From a virus: a stretch of DNA of 50,487 nt. Numbering within the stretch: the first letter of the stretch is position 1; the number at the start of each line of letters is the position of its first letter. Positions 8,268 to 15,479 of the stretch are shown here, one piece after another. The position numbers were made by a program, and so were the translations under genes. The stretch spans positions 1-50,487 of IMG/VR virus record IMGVR_UViG_3300037485_002317; one strand, given 5' to 3'. The notes under the pieces were generated by a model. The model was not told the DNA's origin. It worked only from the letters and a program-made list of their open reading frames with translations, and ran no database searches.

Positions 8268-9953
8268 TTAACTAAATAAATCTCTAACCTTCTTAACAGA
8301 GACCTCCTCTGGATTAAATTGCTGTTGTTTAACTTTTTCTTTGAGTACATCCTGTTCTGATACTCCATCGGAAAACGCAGGATTGGGACAGGATGAACCA
8401 ATAATTACGCTATCCCCTGCATCGGGTGAACGTTTCAATCTAGCCCGGACGTGCTTCTTACTCTCACAAGCTATCTGTCTATCTTCCCCACCTTTTCCCG
8501 ATAGTGAGTAACGATGGGATGATAGATCCTCGAATACCTGATCCTCAATATCTCCCAAAGGTGCGATCGCTATTTTCCCCAATCTTAACCCGTCCCTAAG
8601 TTTCCAGAATAGCTCGGTCTTACGGTTTGAAAACTCATGGTTACTTTCGGCTGATTCTCCAAAAGCGCAACCTCTAACCAAGAAACCTTGCTGTTTTAGT
8701 CGTGCTAACGTCCCTGCACCCACGCCCGTTTTATCAACCGCCGCATAGTAAGAACCCCCTAGTTTCCTAATCTTTTCAGCAACAATATCAGCGATTCTAA
8801 TTGTATCAAGCTCATCCCCTTGAGTGGGATATAAGACTACTTCATACAGAACATCACCCCGCCATAATGCAACGGCGTGACTATCCCCTCCATCCCCAAC
8901 ATCAACCCCAAGTCTCCAAGGTGAAATAATAGCCCGTCTATCCCAATACTCAGAATCAAAGTCGTAGCGTTCCCTGGCTGCTTTTAACCAAGTGGAAGGG
9001 ATGATTCCCTCGATGATATCTTCTGGGAAAATACCCTCTACCCGACCTTGCCAGAACACGGAAAACTCGCCTTTGTCCTGTCGAACTTCCTCAATCCATT
9101 TAAGGGATATAGCGCCGGGTATGGTATCACGGGGGTATTCGGGGGGCCATGAATCTTGAGGTTTTACCCGTCCGGTTGCATCTAATAATTGTAGCGATAC
9201 AGAAGGTTTTAACCTGTGAATCAATCGCAGCTTACCTCCTGGATCTAAGGTTTCTTCAAGCTGATATGCCCAAGCCACATTGGGATGATTCCATGCAGGG
9301 ATTGTAATATTAGTGCGATCGCAAGCCTTAGAGAATGGGGATTGTTTATTCAGAGGGTTGCCAATTCTTAACCCTCTGTTTGACGATCCGGTTAGGCATG
9401 ACTGAAAACCATCGTCAATAATTTCTGAGATGCCATCCGCTTCATCCGCTATGAGTAACAACCTATCCGCGTGTTTACCTTGGAATGAGTTGGTGTCATA
9501 GTTGCGGGCGGTGAAGCCATAAGCCCGTGCCGTCTCGGATTTCCTGACAAATAGTTCCCCCCTAGTTCCCCCTAATTTTTCTTTGTTGCGGTCATAGATT
9601 TTCCGTATCTCAGACCAAAGGATTTGCTTAACCTGATCCTCTGTTGGGGCTGTAGTGATTGCCAGACCGTTAACGGCAAAAACCCACCACAAAACACATA
9701 CAGCCGAACCAATAGACTTTCCCACCCCGTGCGCTGCCTTAACGTTTGTTTCTGGGTTATCTCGGACACTCTCAAGGAATCGCTGTTGATCTAAAGTTGG
9801 CTCGATTCCTACGAAACGACTGAACCCTATGGGATCATTTTTGAATCGGGTTAGGGAATCAATACCTTTTTTTCTCTGTTTTTGTTTCCGACGTTTCCTC
9901 GCTTCCTGTAGCTCTTTCTTGAGGCGCTCCCCTTTTTGGATAGCTCGAAGCAT
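8268..9953 (-). CDS. terL: Terminase large subunit
   Basis: 561 residues, normal for TerL. It is the packaging motor that translocates phage DNA into the prohead and cuts the concatemer. The ATPase half has Walker A AAHGVGKS (residues 73-80) and Walker B LLLIADEADG (165-174). The RNase H-like nuclease half starts with GVDVGDGGDSHAV (~350), followed by AAVDKTGVGAGTLARL (~410), both positions of acidic catalytic residues in TerL nucleases. The N-terminus is very basic. terS ends 5 bp upstream and the gpF-type head gene starts 29 bp downstream, so the three probably form one leftward packaging/head operon. All expected catalytic motifs are visible. Confidence 0.95.
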   Translation of the reverse strand: MLRAIQKGERLKKELQEARKRRKQKQRKKGIDSLTRFKNDPIGFSRFVGIEPTLDQQRFLESVRDNPETNVKAAHGVGKSIGSAVCVLWWVFAVNGLAITTAPTEDQVKQILWSEIRKIYDRNKEKLGGTRGELFVRKSETARAYGFTARNYDTNSFQGKHADRLLLIADEADGISEIIDDGFQSCLTGSSNRGLRIGNPLNKQSPFSKACDRTNITIPAWNHPNVAWAYQLEETLDPGGKLRLIHRLKPSVSLQLLDATGRVKPQDSWPPEYPRDTIPGAISLKWIEEVRQDKGEFSVFWQGRVEGIFPEDIIEGIIPSTWLKAARERYDFDSEYWDRRAIISPWRLGVDVGDGGDSHAVALWRGDVLYEVVLYPTQGDELDTIRIADIVAEKIRKLGGSYYAAVDKTGVGAGTLARLKQQGFLVRGCAFGESAESNHEFSNRKTELFWKLRDGLRLGKIAIAPLGDIEDQVFEDLSSHRYSLSGKGGEDRQIACESKKHVRARLKRSPDAGDSVIIGSSCPNPAFSDGVSEQDVLKEKVKQQQFNPEEVSVKKVRDLFS

Positions 9954-9958
9954 GATAT

Positions 9959-10426
9959 CTAATCCTCACTATCATCTTCAGAGTCATCGAAGTTTTCAAT
10001 AATAATACTGAGTTGATAACTATGTTCGTCTATCAACATAATTGTTTTTAATCCGTCCATTGCATTTTTAGATTGGACATGAACCCCTGATTTAGTAGCT
10101 TTAGCGCAAGCCTTAACAGCATCCCGATCCTTGGCAAGATCACGATAGGCTTGATTCGTTACTTTGAAACATTGGGCTGTATTGTCTTTTAGGGCGTTTC
10201 TAAAAATATCTATTTCACGTTGTCGCTCTAAAAGTTTTTCTCTAAGCTCGGTCTTTTCTTGTTCAGACATTACACCTAAAACCTCCGCACGTTTCAATAA
10301 AACTTTAGTTTTAATTTCTTCCCAGATAGGGTGTTTTTTCCAGTGCCTAACGGCTCTTTCAGATACGCCAACTTTCTTGGCTAAATCAACATTATTTACC
10401 CAAGGGTTATCAAGAAAAAACTCCAT
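9959..10426 (-). CDS. terS: Terminase small subunit
   Basis: 155 residues. The N-terminus is a helix-turn-helix (VDLAKKVGVSERAVRHWKKH, residues ~15-34), as expected for the DNA-recognition domain of TerS. A long helical, charged middle follows (oligomerisation region) and then an acidic tail (ENFDDSEDDSED). Position immediately upstream of terL fixes the assignment. In-frame codons continue upstream to a TAA but contain no usual start codon, so ATG at 10426 is chosen. The divergent methyltransferase gene shares the upstream region, which carries a 9-bp inverted repeat. Confidence 0.85.
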   Translation of the reverse strand: MEFFLDNPWVNNVDLAKKVGVSERAVRHWKKHPIWEEIKTKVLLKRAEVLGVMSEQEKTELREKLLERQREIDIFRNALKDNTAQCFKVTNQAYRDLAKDRDAVKACAKATKSGVHVQSKNAMDGLKTIMLIDEHSYQLSIIIENFDDSEDDSED

Positions 10427-10487
10427 AGCTTTTTCAATATTGACTACATTGAATCTACTGATGTCGTTTTAGGTCGATTAACTACTA

Positions 10488-10528
10488 TTTTAAGTTAACA
10501 TAGTTGAAAACATTGCCACAACTTAAAA
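10488..10528. promoter_or_regulatory. Inverted repeat in the divergent terS / methyltransferase region
   Basis: TTTTAAGTT at 10488-10496 and AACTTAAAA at 10520-10528 form a 9-bp inverted repeat with 23 bases between the arms. The right arm ends one base before the methyltransferase ATG. The same AACTTAAAA element occurs at 14844-14852 in another divergent gap, suggesting a shared operator or promoter element. The methyltransferase lacks a visible Shine-Dalgarno here. Confidence 0.4.
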
Positions 10529-10529
10529 T

Positions 10530-11909
10530 ATGACTAAACCTAAAATTACTGAGACAGATATCAGCAAACTAACTCCCGATCCTAACAATGCCCGCAAAAG
10601 AACGCCATTGTCAGCAAGCGTTATCAGGAAATCAATTGAACAATTTGGGATGACTCGGAGTATTGTCCTTGATGAAAATGGGGTGATTTTAGCGGGTAAC
10701 GGGGCGTTTGAGGAGGCGGGTCAATTAGGGATTGAAAGGGTGATCGTCGTCGAGACAACGGGTAATGAGATAGTGGCGGTTAAACGGACTAATCTTACTG
10801 CTGAACAAAAGACTCAATATGCGATCGCTGATAATACGGCTTCTGATTTCTCAACATGGGACTTTGATATTTTGAATGATCTCGCTCAGGAAGTTGATCT
10901 ATCTGAGTTTTTCCCTGATGATAAATTAAATGAATTATTGGAACAATTGGGTAAAGGTGAAAGTTTTGGAGTTACTGAACAAGGGGAAGAAAATGAGGAA
11001 GAAATTGCCGAACTTCTGGATAAGGTAGATGAGATTGAGTCACGGGTTAAGTTGGGTGAAATATGGCAACTGGGAGATCACAAAATTGCTTGCGGTGATT
11101 CTACTATTGAGAAGAATGTTAGGGCTTTGTTAGTGGATGAGAGGATAGAGTTATTGTTTACCAGTCCGCCATATTCTGATATGAGAACCTATAGCGATGG
11201 AACTGATGTTAGTCTGGATAAGATATGTTCTTTCATTCCTGCGTGGTCTGAATATGTTGATTATTTTGCAGTTAATTTAGGGTTAAAATTTCAGGATGGG
11301 GCTGTGGTTCCTTTCTGGCAGAAATATATAGATACAGCTAACGAAAATGGATTAAAACTATTAGCTTGGAATGTTTGGGATAAACAGCAAGCGGGTAGCA
11401 TAGCACAAGCTGCAAATATGTTTCACTTGACGCACGAATGGATATTTGTTTTTGGAGAAAAGAGAAAAGCCCTAATAAGAACCGTTCCGAATCAAATGGA
11501 CAAATACGAAAAAATATACGGTAAAGATTTTCTTGATGTTGGTTTAACAAAATCAGTTAGGCAAAAAAACGGAAGTATGTTAGAAACTACATATAAAGCA
11601 TATACTCATCATCAGCTACATAGTGTTATTAGATGTTTCCCAGAATTGGGAGACGTTAGAAAACTCCATCCTGCTATCTATCCGATAGAACTTCCTACGC
11701 AGTATTTTGAAGCGATGACAGATGAAAATAGTAATATAGCAGACTGTTTTCTCGGTTCCGGTACATCAATAATTGCTGCGCAAAAAATGGAAGGCGATCG
11801 CACAGTTTACGGATTCGAGTTATCACCCGCATATTGTGAAATCATATTACAAAGATTCGAGAAACTAACAGGAATTGAACCTAAATTAATTGGGAAGTTG
11901 CCAGACTAA
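10530..11909 (+). CDS. ParB-like domain fused to DNA methyltransferase
   Basis: 459 residues. Residues ~10-100 are a ParB/Srx-type domain (ISKLTPDPNNARKRT, then EQFGMTRSIVLDENGVILAG). The rest is an amino-methyltransferase. Motif IV is TSPPYSDM (211-218) and motif I is DCFLGSGTS (~408), with ELSPAYCEIILQRF close after it. This order, catalytic motif before SAM motif, is typical of beta-class N6-adenine or N4-cytosine enzymes. ParB-methyltransferase fusions are common in phages and mobile elements next to terminase genes; they probably modify phage DNA, possibly coupled to packaging-site recognition. It diverges from terS. All key residues are present. The target sequence cannot be read from the protein. 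Confidence 0.9.
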   Translation: MTKPKITETDISKLTPDPNNARKRTPLSASVIRKSIEQFGMTRSIVLDENGVILAGNGAFEEAGQLGIERVIVVETTGNEIVAVKRTNLTAEQKTQYAIADNTASDFSTWDFDILNDLAQEVDLSEFFPDDKLNELLEQLGKGESFGVTEQGEENEEEIAELLDKVDEIESRVKLGEIWQLGDHKIACGDSTIEKNVRALLVDERIELLFTSPPYSDMRTYSDGTDVSLDKICSFIPAWSEYVDYFAVNLGLKFQDGAVVPFWQKYIDTANENGLKLLAWNVWDKQQAGSIAQAANMFHLTHEWIFVFGEKRKALIRTVPNQMDKYEKIYGKDFLDVGLTKSVRQKNGSMLETTYKAYTHHQLHSVIRCFPELGDVRKLHPAIYPIELPTQYFEAMTDENSNIADCFLGSGTSIIAAQKMEGDRTVYGFELSPAYCEIILQRFEKLTGIEPKLIGKLPD

Positions 11910-11983
11910 TTAATATTAATTGTGATATAATATGTCGATCCCATTAAAATGGATTACAATATAGGAACGCCCTTCGCGGTACG

Positions 11984-12217
11984 TCAAATACCCTGTAATT
12001 TAGGATCTCCCCCCTTCTTAACCTCGATAATTTCCGAAACCGGTTTTCCCGTATCGGCTGCCATGCTTGAGATGTAGGCTTTTGTCGACTTGAGACGCAG
12101 GAAATCGTTAAACCTGACTCCGTTAGCTTTGCACATCTGAGTCAGGTTAACCCAACCATCAGACTCTCTTCTGGAAATCGCGAAATTATTGTAGCTCGAT
12201 GAGATAAGATCATCCAT
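11984..12217 (-). CDS. Truncated KilA-N domain protein
   Basis: 77 residues with the start of a KilA-N DNA-binding domain: SDGWVNLTQMCKANG, RFNDFLRLKSTKAYI and EIIEVKKGG. Full KilA-N domains continue with a QGTWVHP-type motif; here the reading is LQGI followed by TGA, so the stop falls where a Trp codon (TGG) is expected. Sequence beyond the stop does not continue the family, so the C-terminal half has been lost. It may be a relic, or a short protein still binding DNA. A 7-bp GC-rich stem-loop lies in its leader. Convergent with the ParB-methyltransferase gene. Confidence 0.6.
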   Translation of the reverse strand: MDDLISSSYNNFAISRRESDGWVNLTQMCKANGVRFNDFLRLKSTKAYISSMAADTGKPVSEIIEVKKGGDPKLQGI

Positions 12218-12246
12218 TAGTGAACCTCGGTACTAGGTGAACTCAC

Positions 12247-12275
12247 GTCCCCGAATGCAGAAACATTGCGGGGAC
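12247..12275 (-). promoter_or_regulatory. Stem-loop in the leader of the KilA-N gene
   Basis: GTCCCCG pairs with CGGGGAC. Inside it AATG pairs with CATT around a CAGAAA loop, with one bulged G. It lies 30-58 bp upstream of the KilA-N start on the minus strand and could be a leader structure or an operator. There is no downstream T-run in either direction. Confidence 0.4.
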
Positions 12276-12319
12276 ATTTACTACTATAACAATTTTATTA
12301 ATAGAAATAGTTGATATTA

Positions 12320-12352
12320 AAAACCCCAGGGTGTTGAGTCCTGGGGTTTTGG
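12320..12352 (-). terminator. Rho-independent terminator
   Basis: 11-bp stem AAAACCCCAGG / CCTGGGGTTTT with a 9-base loop. On the minus strand the stem ends in a T-run, ending the leftward cluster whose last gene stops at 12376. The plus strand also carries T-rich sequence after the stem, so it may work both ways. Confidence 0.8.
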
Positions 12353-12375
12353 TTTGTTTTTAGTTTGGCGATCGC

Positions 12376-12606
12376 TTAATTCCTGACGGGAATAACTTCC
12401 TCAACTGTGATATTTTTAGCTCGTTTGGTACTGAGCTTTGCAGCTACAGTTTCAGCACGCCCTCGGCTCGTGTACCGTTTGGCTAAAAACTTTTCTTCAG
12501 TCCAACATTTTTGCTGCGAGTTCCAGTAACACGGCTTGTATCCGGTTTCACGGGTTACTGAATCAATAATCTGGAGAATGTCAGACTTGATAATAAAATA
12601 ATTCAT
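12376..12606 (-). CDS. Small hypothetical protein
   Basis: 76 residues starting MNYFIIKSDILQIIDSV. Family not recognised. Mixed alpha/beta, basic towards the C-terminus (RYTSRGRAETVAAKLSTKRA). Its ATG overlaps by ATGA with a TGA at 12603-12605 that closes one of the two frames through the 80-bp repeat upstream. That suggests translational coupling to a gene which once used that frame. It is the last gene before the 12320-12352 terminator. Confidence 0.55.
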   Translation of the reverse strand: MNYFIIKSDILQIIDSVTRETGYKPCYWNSQQKCWTEEKFLAKRYTSRGRAETVAAKLSTKRAKNITVEEVIPVRN

Positions 12607-12634
12607 TTTTCTTCCTCTGTGTTACTGGGTATTT

Positions 12635-12714
12635 TATAGGTATCAGTTTTTAGCCATTGCCAAACTTTTCCTTGAGTGCCAACATAGTCTTCTTTCTTTG
12701 GTATCTCAGACAGT
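12635..12714. repeat. 80-bp direct repeat, copy 1
   Basis: Nearly identical to 14277-14356: 80 bp with one difference, an A at 12642 against a G at 14284. The repeat covers the 3' end of the leftward gene at 12650. The copies are 1.6 kb apart in the same orientation, so recombination between them would delete the intervening small genes. Confidence 0.9.
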
Positions 12715-12901
12715 AGTTTGGGTCAAGCAATCCCTCGTCCTTGGGCGACAAGATTACCACTGGAAGCATGAACCTATCCTCTATGGATGGAAACCTGGAG
12801 CCGCGCACAATTGGTACGCAGATCGGAGTCAAACTACCGTCTGGGAGTTTGATAGGGGTGTTTTGTCCTGTCTGTCTCTCTCCCGTCGCCTTTCGGCGCA
12901 T
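12650..12901 (-). CDS. Hypothetical protein whose C-terminus is shared with the zinc-ribbon gene
   Basis: 83 residues (NTPIKLPDGSLTPICVPIVR in the first half). The last 20 residues (CLRYQRKKTMLALKEKFGNG) are identical to those of the zinc-ribbon protein at 14292 because both lie in the 80-bp repeat. Its first 73 bases overlap the 3' end of the neighbouring basic protein in another frame. The overlap and the alternative open frame through the repeat leave open that the original gene was frameshifted. Function unknown. Confidence 0.4.
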   Translation of the reverse strand: MRRKATGERQTGQNTPIKLPDGSLTPICVPIVRGSRFPSIEDRFMLPVVILSPKDEGLLDPNYCLRYQRKKTMLALKEKFGNG

Positions 12902-13080
12902 AGTCGCTTCTGTTCCCGCCGACTTTCCCGTTGCTCCGGGGTTAAGTTGGCAAGGTAGCGTTTCCGCCGTTCCCTTGCCTTCTCAGTACCCTCGTATTTC
13001 TCGTTACGAGTTTTAGCCTTCTGGGTTGCCTTGTACCGTTGTTGGGCTTTCCAGAGGGATGGTTTCCAGTCTTCGGTCAT
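12829..13080 (-). CDS. Small very basic protein
   Basis: 83 residues from an ATG at 13080 (MTEDWKPSLWKAQQRYKATQ), which overlaps the TGA of the upstream gene as ATGA. An open frame four codons longer exists, but the overlap decides the start. It is extremely rich in Arg, Lys and Glu (LTPEQRESRREQKR, RRRERDRQDK), probably one long charged helix that could bind nucleic acid. Similar Arg/Glu-rich TPEQR helices occur in small phage proteins. Function unknown. Confidence 0.55.
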   Translation of the reverse strand: MTEDWKPSLWKAQQRYKATQKAKTRNEKYEGTEKARERRKRYLANLTPEQRESRREQKRLCAERRRERDRQDKTPLSNSQTVV

Positions 13081-13355
13081 GTGATAAACCACCAGTATTT
13101 TTTAAGTCCCGTGCTTTTCCCGTTGTTGGGACAATCCCCTTCACCCATAACGAGGTTTCCGTCATCGGTGGGATAACCGTCTTCAGTTTCCCCAACTATT
13201 GACAACATGGCTCTATTTAGCGCGGGGATTGAGCAAATAACGTCCTTTTCCTCTTTGAGTTTTTGGGCTAATTCTTTGGTAGAAACCCCGTCAATCCATC
13301 CGGGGTCGCTGTCAATTATCCCCCTGATTTTTGCTTTTAATTGTTCTGTTTTCAT
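13077..13355 (-). CDS. Small hypothetical protein, helical N-terminus
   Basis: 92 residues. The N-terminal ~60 residues look like a small helical or winged-helix fold (STKELAQKLKEEKDVICSIP then ALNRAMLSIVGE). The C-terminus is Gly/Asp-rich and ends KKYWWFIT. It is the first of a coupled pair with the basic protein gene at 13080 (ATGA overlap). The domain resembles a DNA-binding module in pattern only; no family is claimed. Confidence 0.6.
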   Translation of the reverse strand: MKTEQLKAKIRGIIDSDPGWIDGVSTKELAQKLKEEKDVICSIPALNRAMLSIVGETEDGYPTDDGNLVMGEGDCPNNGKSTGLKKYWWFIT

Positions 13356-13482
13356 TTGTGCGTTTTGGTTTATTGAATCCCTAGCCGTTTGATGTTTGGC
13401 TAGGGTGTGTAAAATTTATTTGTTGTTAATCAAGATACTCTAAACCCGTCAAGCCACATCTGAACGTTACAGAATTGGCAGA

Positions 13483-13656
13483 TCATAATTCTTGCTCAAT
13501 CCTGTCAAAAACTTCTCTGATTATTTTTAAGTTTTTAATAGCTCGGTTTCCCGTGTAGATTTCTGTTTCTCCGTAAACTGTTCTTACTCTTAGGATTGGT
13601 AGCTGTGAGTTTAAGTTACTGATTTGATATTCTTTGATGTCTTCAACTCTGATCAT
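13483..13656 (-). CDS. Very short hypothetical protein
   Basis: 57 residues: MIRVEDIKEYQISNLNSQLP at the start, then RVRTVYGETEIYTG and NLKIIREVFDRIEQEL. The composition is protein-like, with beta strands followed by an amphipathic helix. It lies in the leftward cluster between larger genes; the flanking gaps 13356-13482 and 13657-13735 show no further features to me. Function unknown. Confidence 0.5.
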   Translation of the reverse strand: MIRVEDIKEYQISNLNSQLPILRVRTVYGETEIYTGNRAIKNLKIIREVFDRIEQEL

Positions 13657-13735
13657 TGTTTTAATCCCTAGTTAATTTAATGCGTTGTATTTGTTGCAGT
13701 CACCGAGTCAAATCCGGTGACTCGGTTAAGGCTGT

Positions 13736-14164
13736 TTAATACCGAGGTACATCTTGAAGGTTGGTGATTTTGGCAAAGTCTTTATTAGTTTTAACGATGC
13801 TACCAGATTCGTAAGCTGATTTAAAAACCTTGTGCCATTCAATGCTTACACCGAAACCGAGTTCAATCATATCTTTTGCCCAATCCCCTAGAATTTCTTT
13901 TTGCAGTGCAAGGATTTTAGAATTACTTTCAAGGTTGGGATTGTTAAAGAACTCGGATGTGTAGCTGGTTAAGTTTAGATTTACCCGTGCTTTCCTGGTT
14001 TTACTAGACCGATTGTATTGTTTTGTTTCCATAGCCCAAAACAGGTTTTTTAGTTCTTCAAATCTGGGATGCGCTGCGATTGTATTTGTAAAGTATTCTC
14101 CACAGAAAAACTGAGTTACGGTATTAGATTCTTTCCCTGCTAATATGTTTTTGATGGTATTCAT
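13736..14164 (-). CDS. Hypothetical protein under a consensus promoter
   Basis: 142 residues from the ATG at 14164 (MNTIKNILAGKESNTVTQFF). AAGGAC sits 8 bases upstream, and a consensus promoter lies at 14202-14230, inside the longer open frame that starts at 14230; this excludes the longer start. The protein is mixed alpha/beta and contains KTRKARVNLNLTSYTSEF. No family recognised. With such a promoter it may be expressed early and strongly. Confidence 0.7.
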   Translation of the reverse strand: MNTIKNILAGKESNTVTQFFCGEYFTNTIAAHPRFEELKNLFWAMETKQYNRSSKTRKARVNLNLTSYTSEFFNNPNLESNSKILALQKEILGDWAKDMIELGFGVSIEWHKVFKSAYESGSIVKTNKDFAKITNLQDVPRY

Positions 14165-14201
14165 TGTCTTTGTCCTTGTGCTTGCGTGTTTCAATAATCT
14201 A

Positions 14202-14230
14202 AATATAATAGACTTACGGCTATATGTCAA
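14202..14230 (-). promoter_or_regulatory. Sigma70-type promoter for the 14164 gene
   Basis: On the minus strand TTGACA (14225-14230) is followed after exactly 17 bp by TATATT (14202-14207). The predicted start is near 14195, leaving a ~30-base leader with AAGGAC before the ATG at 14164. Confidence 0.75.
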
Positions 14231-14276
14231 GCGTTTTCAGAAAATATTTTATAAATTAGCTAGAACCCTTACACAG

Positions 14277-14356
14277 TATAGGTGTCAGTTTTTAGCCATT
14301 GCCAAACTTTTCCTTGAGTGCCAACATAGTCTTCTTTCTTTGGTATCTCAGACAGT
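14277..14356. repeat. 80-bp direct repeat, copy 2
   Basis: Matches 12635-12714 with a single mismatch. It contains the last 21 codons of the zinc-ribbon gene plus the stop and ~15 bp beyond it. Confidence 0.9.
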
Positions 14357-14588
14357 TTTCGGCATTGGTCAATTTTCGACCCGGATAGATCGTCGGCCTG
14401 CCTACTCGATTGGGTTCAGATGTCTCTATTTTCTTGGGATGAATTCTCGGTCTTCCCACGGGCTTAGGATCTGAAATTTGGCGCGTTCCGCAGGGGGTAC
14501 AGCGCCACTTTTGCCGACCATCAGAATGCACCCCGTTCTTTTTCATCCTATGCCCACACTTCGGACATGGCGGGTTTTTATCGCTCAT
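14292..14588 (-). CDS. Zinc-ribbon protein with AT-hook-like motifs
   Basis: 98 residues. The N-terminus is a four-Cys zinc ribbon (CPKCGHRMKKNG, then WRCTPCG; C8, C11, C30, C33), of the type found at the N-terminus of IS1-family InsA and in phage DNA-binding proteins. Two GRPRIHP/GRPTIYP motifs follow, resembling AT-hooks that contact the minor groove. The C-terminal 20 residues come from the 80-bp repeat. Its ATG lies 11 bases inside the 3' end of the upstream gene. A DNA-binding regulator is likely; no transposase catalytic domain is present. Confidence 0.7.
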   Translation of the reverse strand: MSDKNPPCPKCGHRMKKNGVHSDGRQKWRCTPCGTRQISDPKPVGRPRIHPKKIETSEPNRVGRPTIYPGRKLTNAENCLRYQRKKTMLALKEKFGNG

Positions 14589-14835
14589 TGATTGATCCTT
14601 GATATTTACTTAATAAAATTGCAGCCGGATAAATTGCCACGTATGGCAATTCTGAAATATTTATTTTTTGCTGTTCAATTAAAGTAAAGATTGCAAACCA
14701 GAAGATTTTTTCAGTTAGCCCTAAATCTTCTTGAGCTTTTAACGGATCAATAAAAAATACCCTTTTCCCAACACATTGAGGGATTAGCCAATTTTCCACA
14801 ATAGCGATCGCATCCTCTAATTCCTGATTGATCAT
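14578..14835 (-). CDS. Small hypothetical protein
   Basis: 85 residues, acidic N-terminal helix (MINQELEDAIAIVENWLIPQ), then IFWFAIFTLIEQQKI and YVAIYPAAILLSKY. It looks like a compact helical domain rather than a membrane protein. It is the first leftward gene after a 64-bp divergent gap and its end overlaps the zinc-ribbon gene. Family not recognised. Confidence 0.6.
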   Translation of the reverse strand: MINQELEDAIAIVENWLIPQCVGKRVFFIDPLKAQEDLGLTEKIFWFAIFTLIEQQKINISELPYVAIYPAAILLSKYQGSINER

Positions 14836-14843
14836 AATTAATT

Positions 14844-14882
14844 AACTTAAAACTATTGTTTTATTATATAATATAAATAGTT
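14844..14882. promoter_or_regulatory. AT-rich divergent promoter region with inverted repeat
   Basis: The gap between leftward and rightward blocks holds AACTTAAAA (14844-14852), also found at 10520-10528 and inverted at 10488-10496. It also holds a 7-bp inverted repeat AACTATT (14851-14857) / AATAGTT (14876-14882) flanking TTATTATATAATATA, which contains several -10-like hexamers. It probably drives the virion block to the right and the small genes to the left. Confidence 0.45.
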
Positions 14883-14899
14883 CTAAACGCTAACAAAAT

Positions 14900-15118
14900 A
14901 TGGCAATTGCAACGACTGTAAAGATAGAACTTCACAAAGATTCAGATATGTCGAGCTATGCTTACAAGGAGATCCAGAAATTGTTAACAACAATGGACTT
15001 GGATGATATTTCCTTGACTGAAAAATTGGAGATCATGTCAAAGATTGTGGCGATAGTTGATAGAGAAGGTTGGACAATTGATGGAATAACTTTAGGTAAG
15101 CTCACAACAGGAGACTAA
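14900..15118 (+). CDS. Small hypothetical protein heading the virion block
   Basis: 72 residues (MAIATTVKIELHKDSDMSSY). Family not recognised. Acidic, helical, soluble. It is first in the rightward block, and its stop is followed immediately by the next ATG (TAAATGG), so the two are co-expressed. Both this protein and the next begin MAIAT, perhaps showing an old duplication of the 5' end. Confidence 0.6.
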   Translation: MAIATTVKIELHKDSDMSSYAYKEIQKLLTTMDLDDISLTEKLEIMSKIVAIVDREGWTIDGITLGKLTTGD

Positions 15119-15475
15119 ATGGCGATCGCAACGAATATAAACCAAAGAATTGAAGGGCAAAAACTTCTATTCACGGCTACCACTGATACCATGATCATCG
15201 GGGGAATAGTTAGCAATCTTTCTGTAACGGATGCCTATTTTAGCTTAAAACCTTTTATGGTTAATGCTAAGATAGATCAAGGCTTTCCATTCCAACTCCA
15301 GACTAAACTGCTGACACCCAAACTAAAAGAGGTTAAGGCTTTTGCTGCTGATGCTCCTATTAATTTATTATGGGACTCTAGCGATGGTTGGAACTCGGAA
15401 GTTATAGAAGATTGGAACGGGGCAATCCCTAACTTTATTCCTGTATTACTGAACTTAACTATAGCGGAGATTTAA
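15119..15475 (+). CDS. Hypothetical virion-block protein
   Basis: 118 residues. Beta-rich (QKLLFTATTDTMIIGGIVSN, FQLQTKLLTPKL), suggesting a small beta-sandwich typical of tail-associated adaptors. It directly follows the 72-residue gene and precedes the tail-fibre-like gene at 15480 by 4 bp. The structural role is inferred from neighbours. Confidence 0.6.
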   Translation: MAIATNINQRIEGQKLLFTATTDTMIIGGIVSNLSVTDAYFSLKPFMVNAKIDQGFPFQLQTKLLTPKLKEVKAFAADAPINLLWDSSDGWNSEVIEDWNGAIPNFIPVLLNLTIAEI

Positions 15476-15479
15476 GATA

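Noticed and set aside
12698-13016. Two overlapping plus-strand frames
   Set aside because: They lie opposite three leftward small genes joined by start/stop overlaps and lack ribosome sites.
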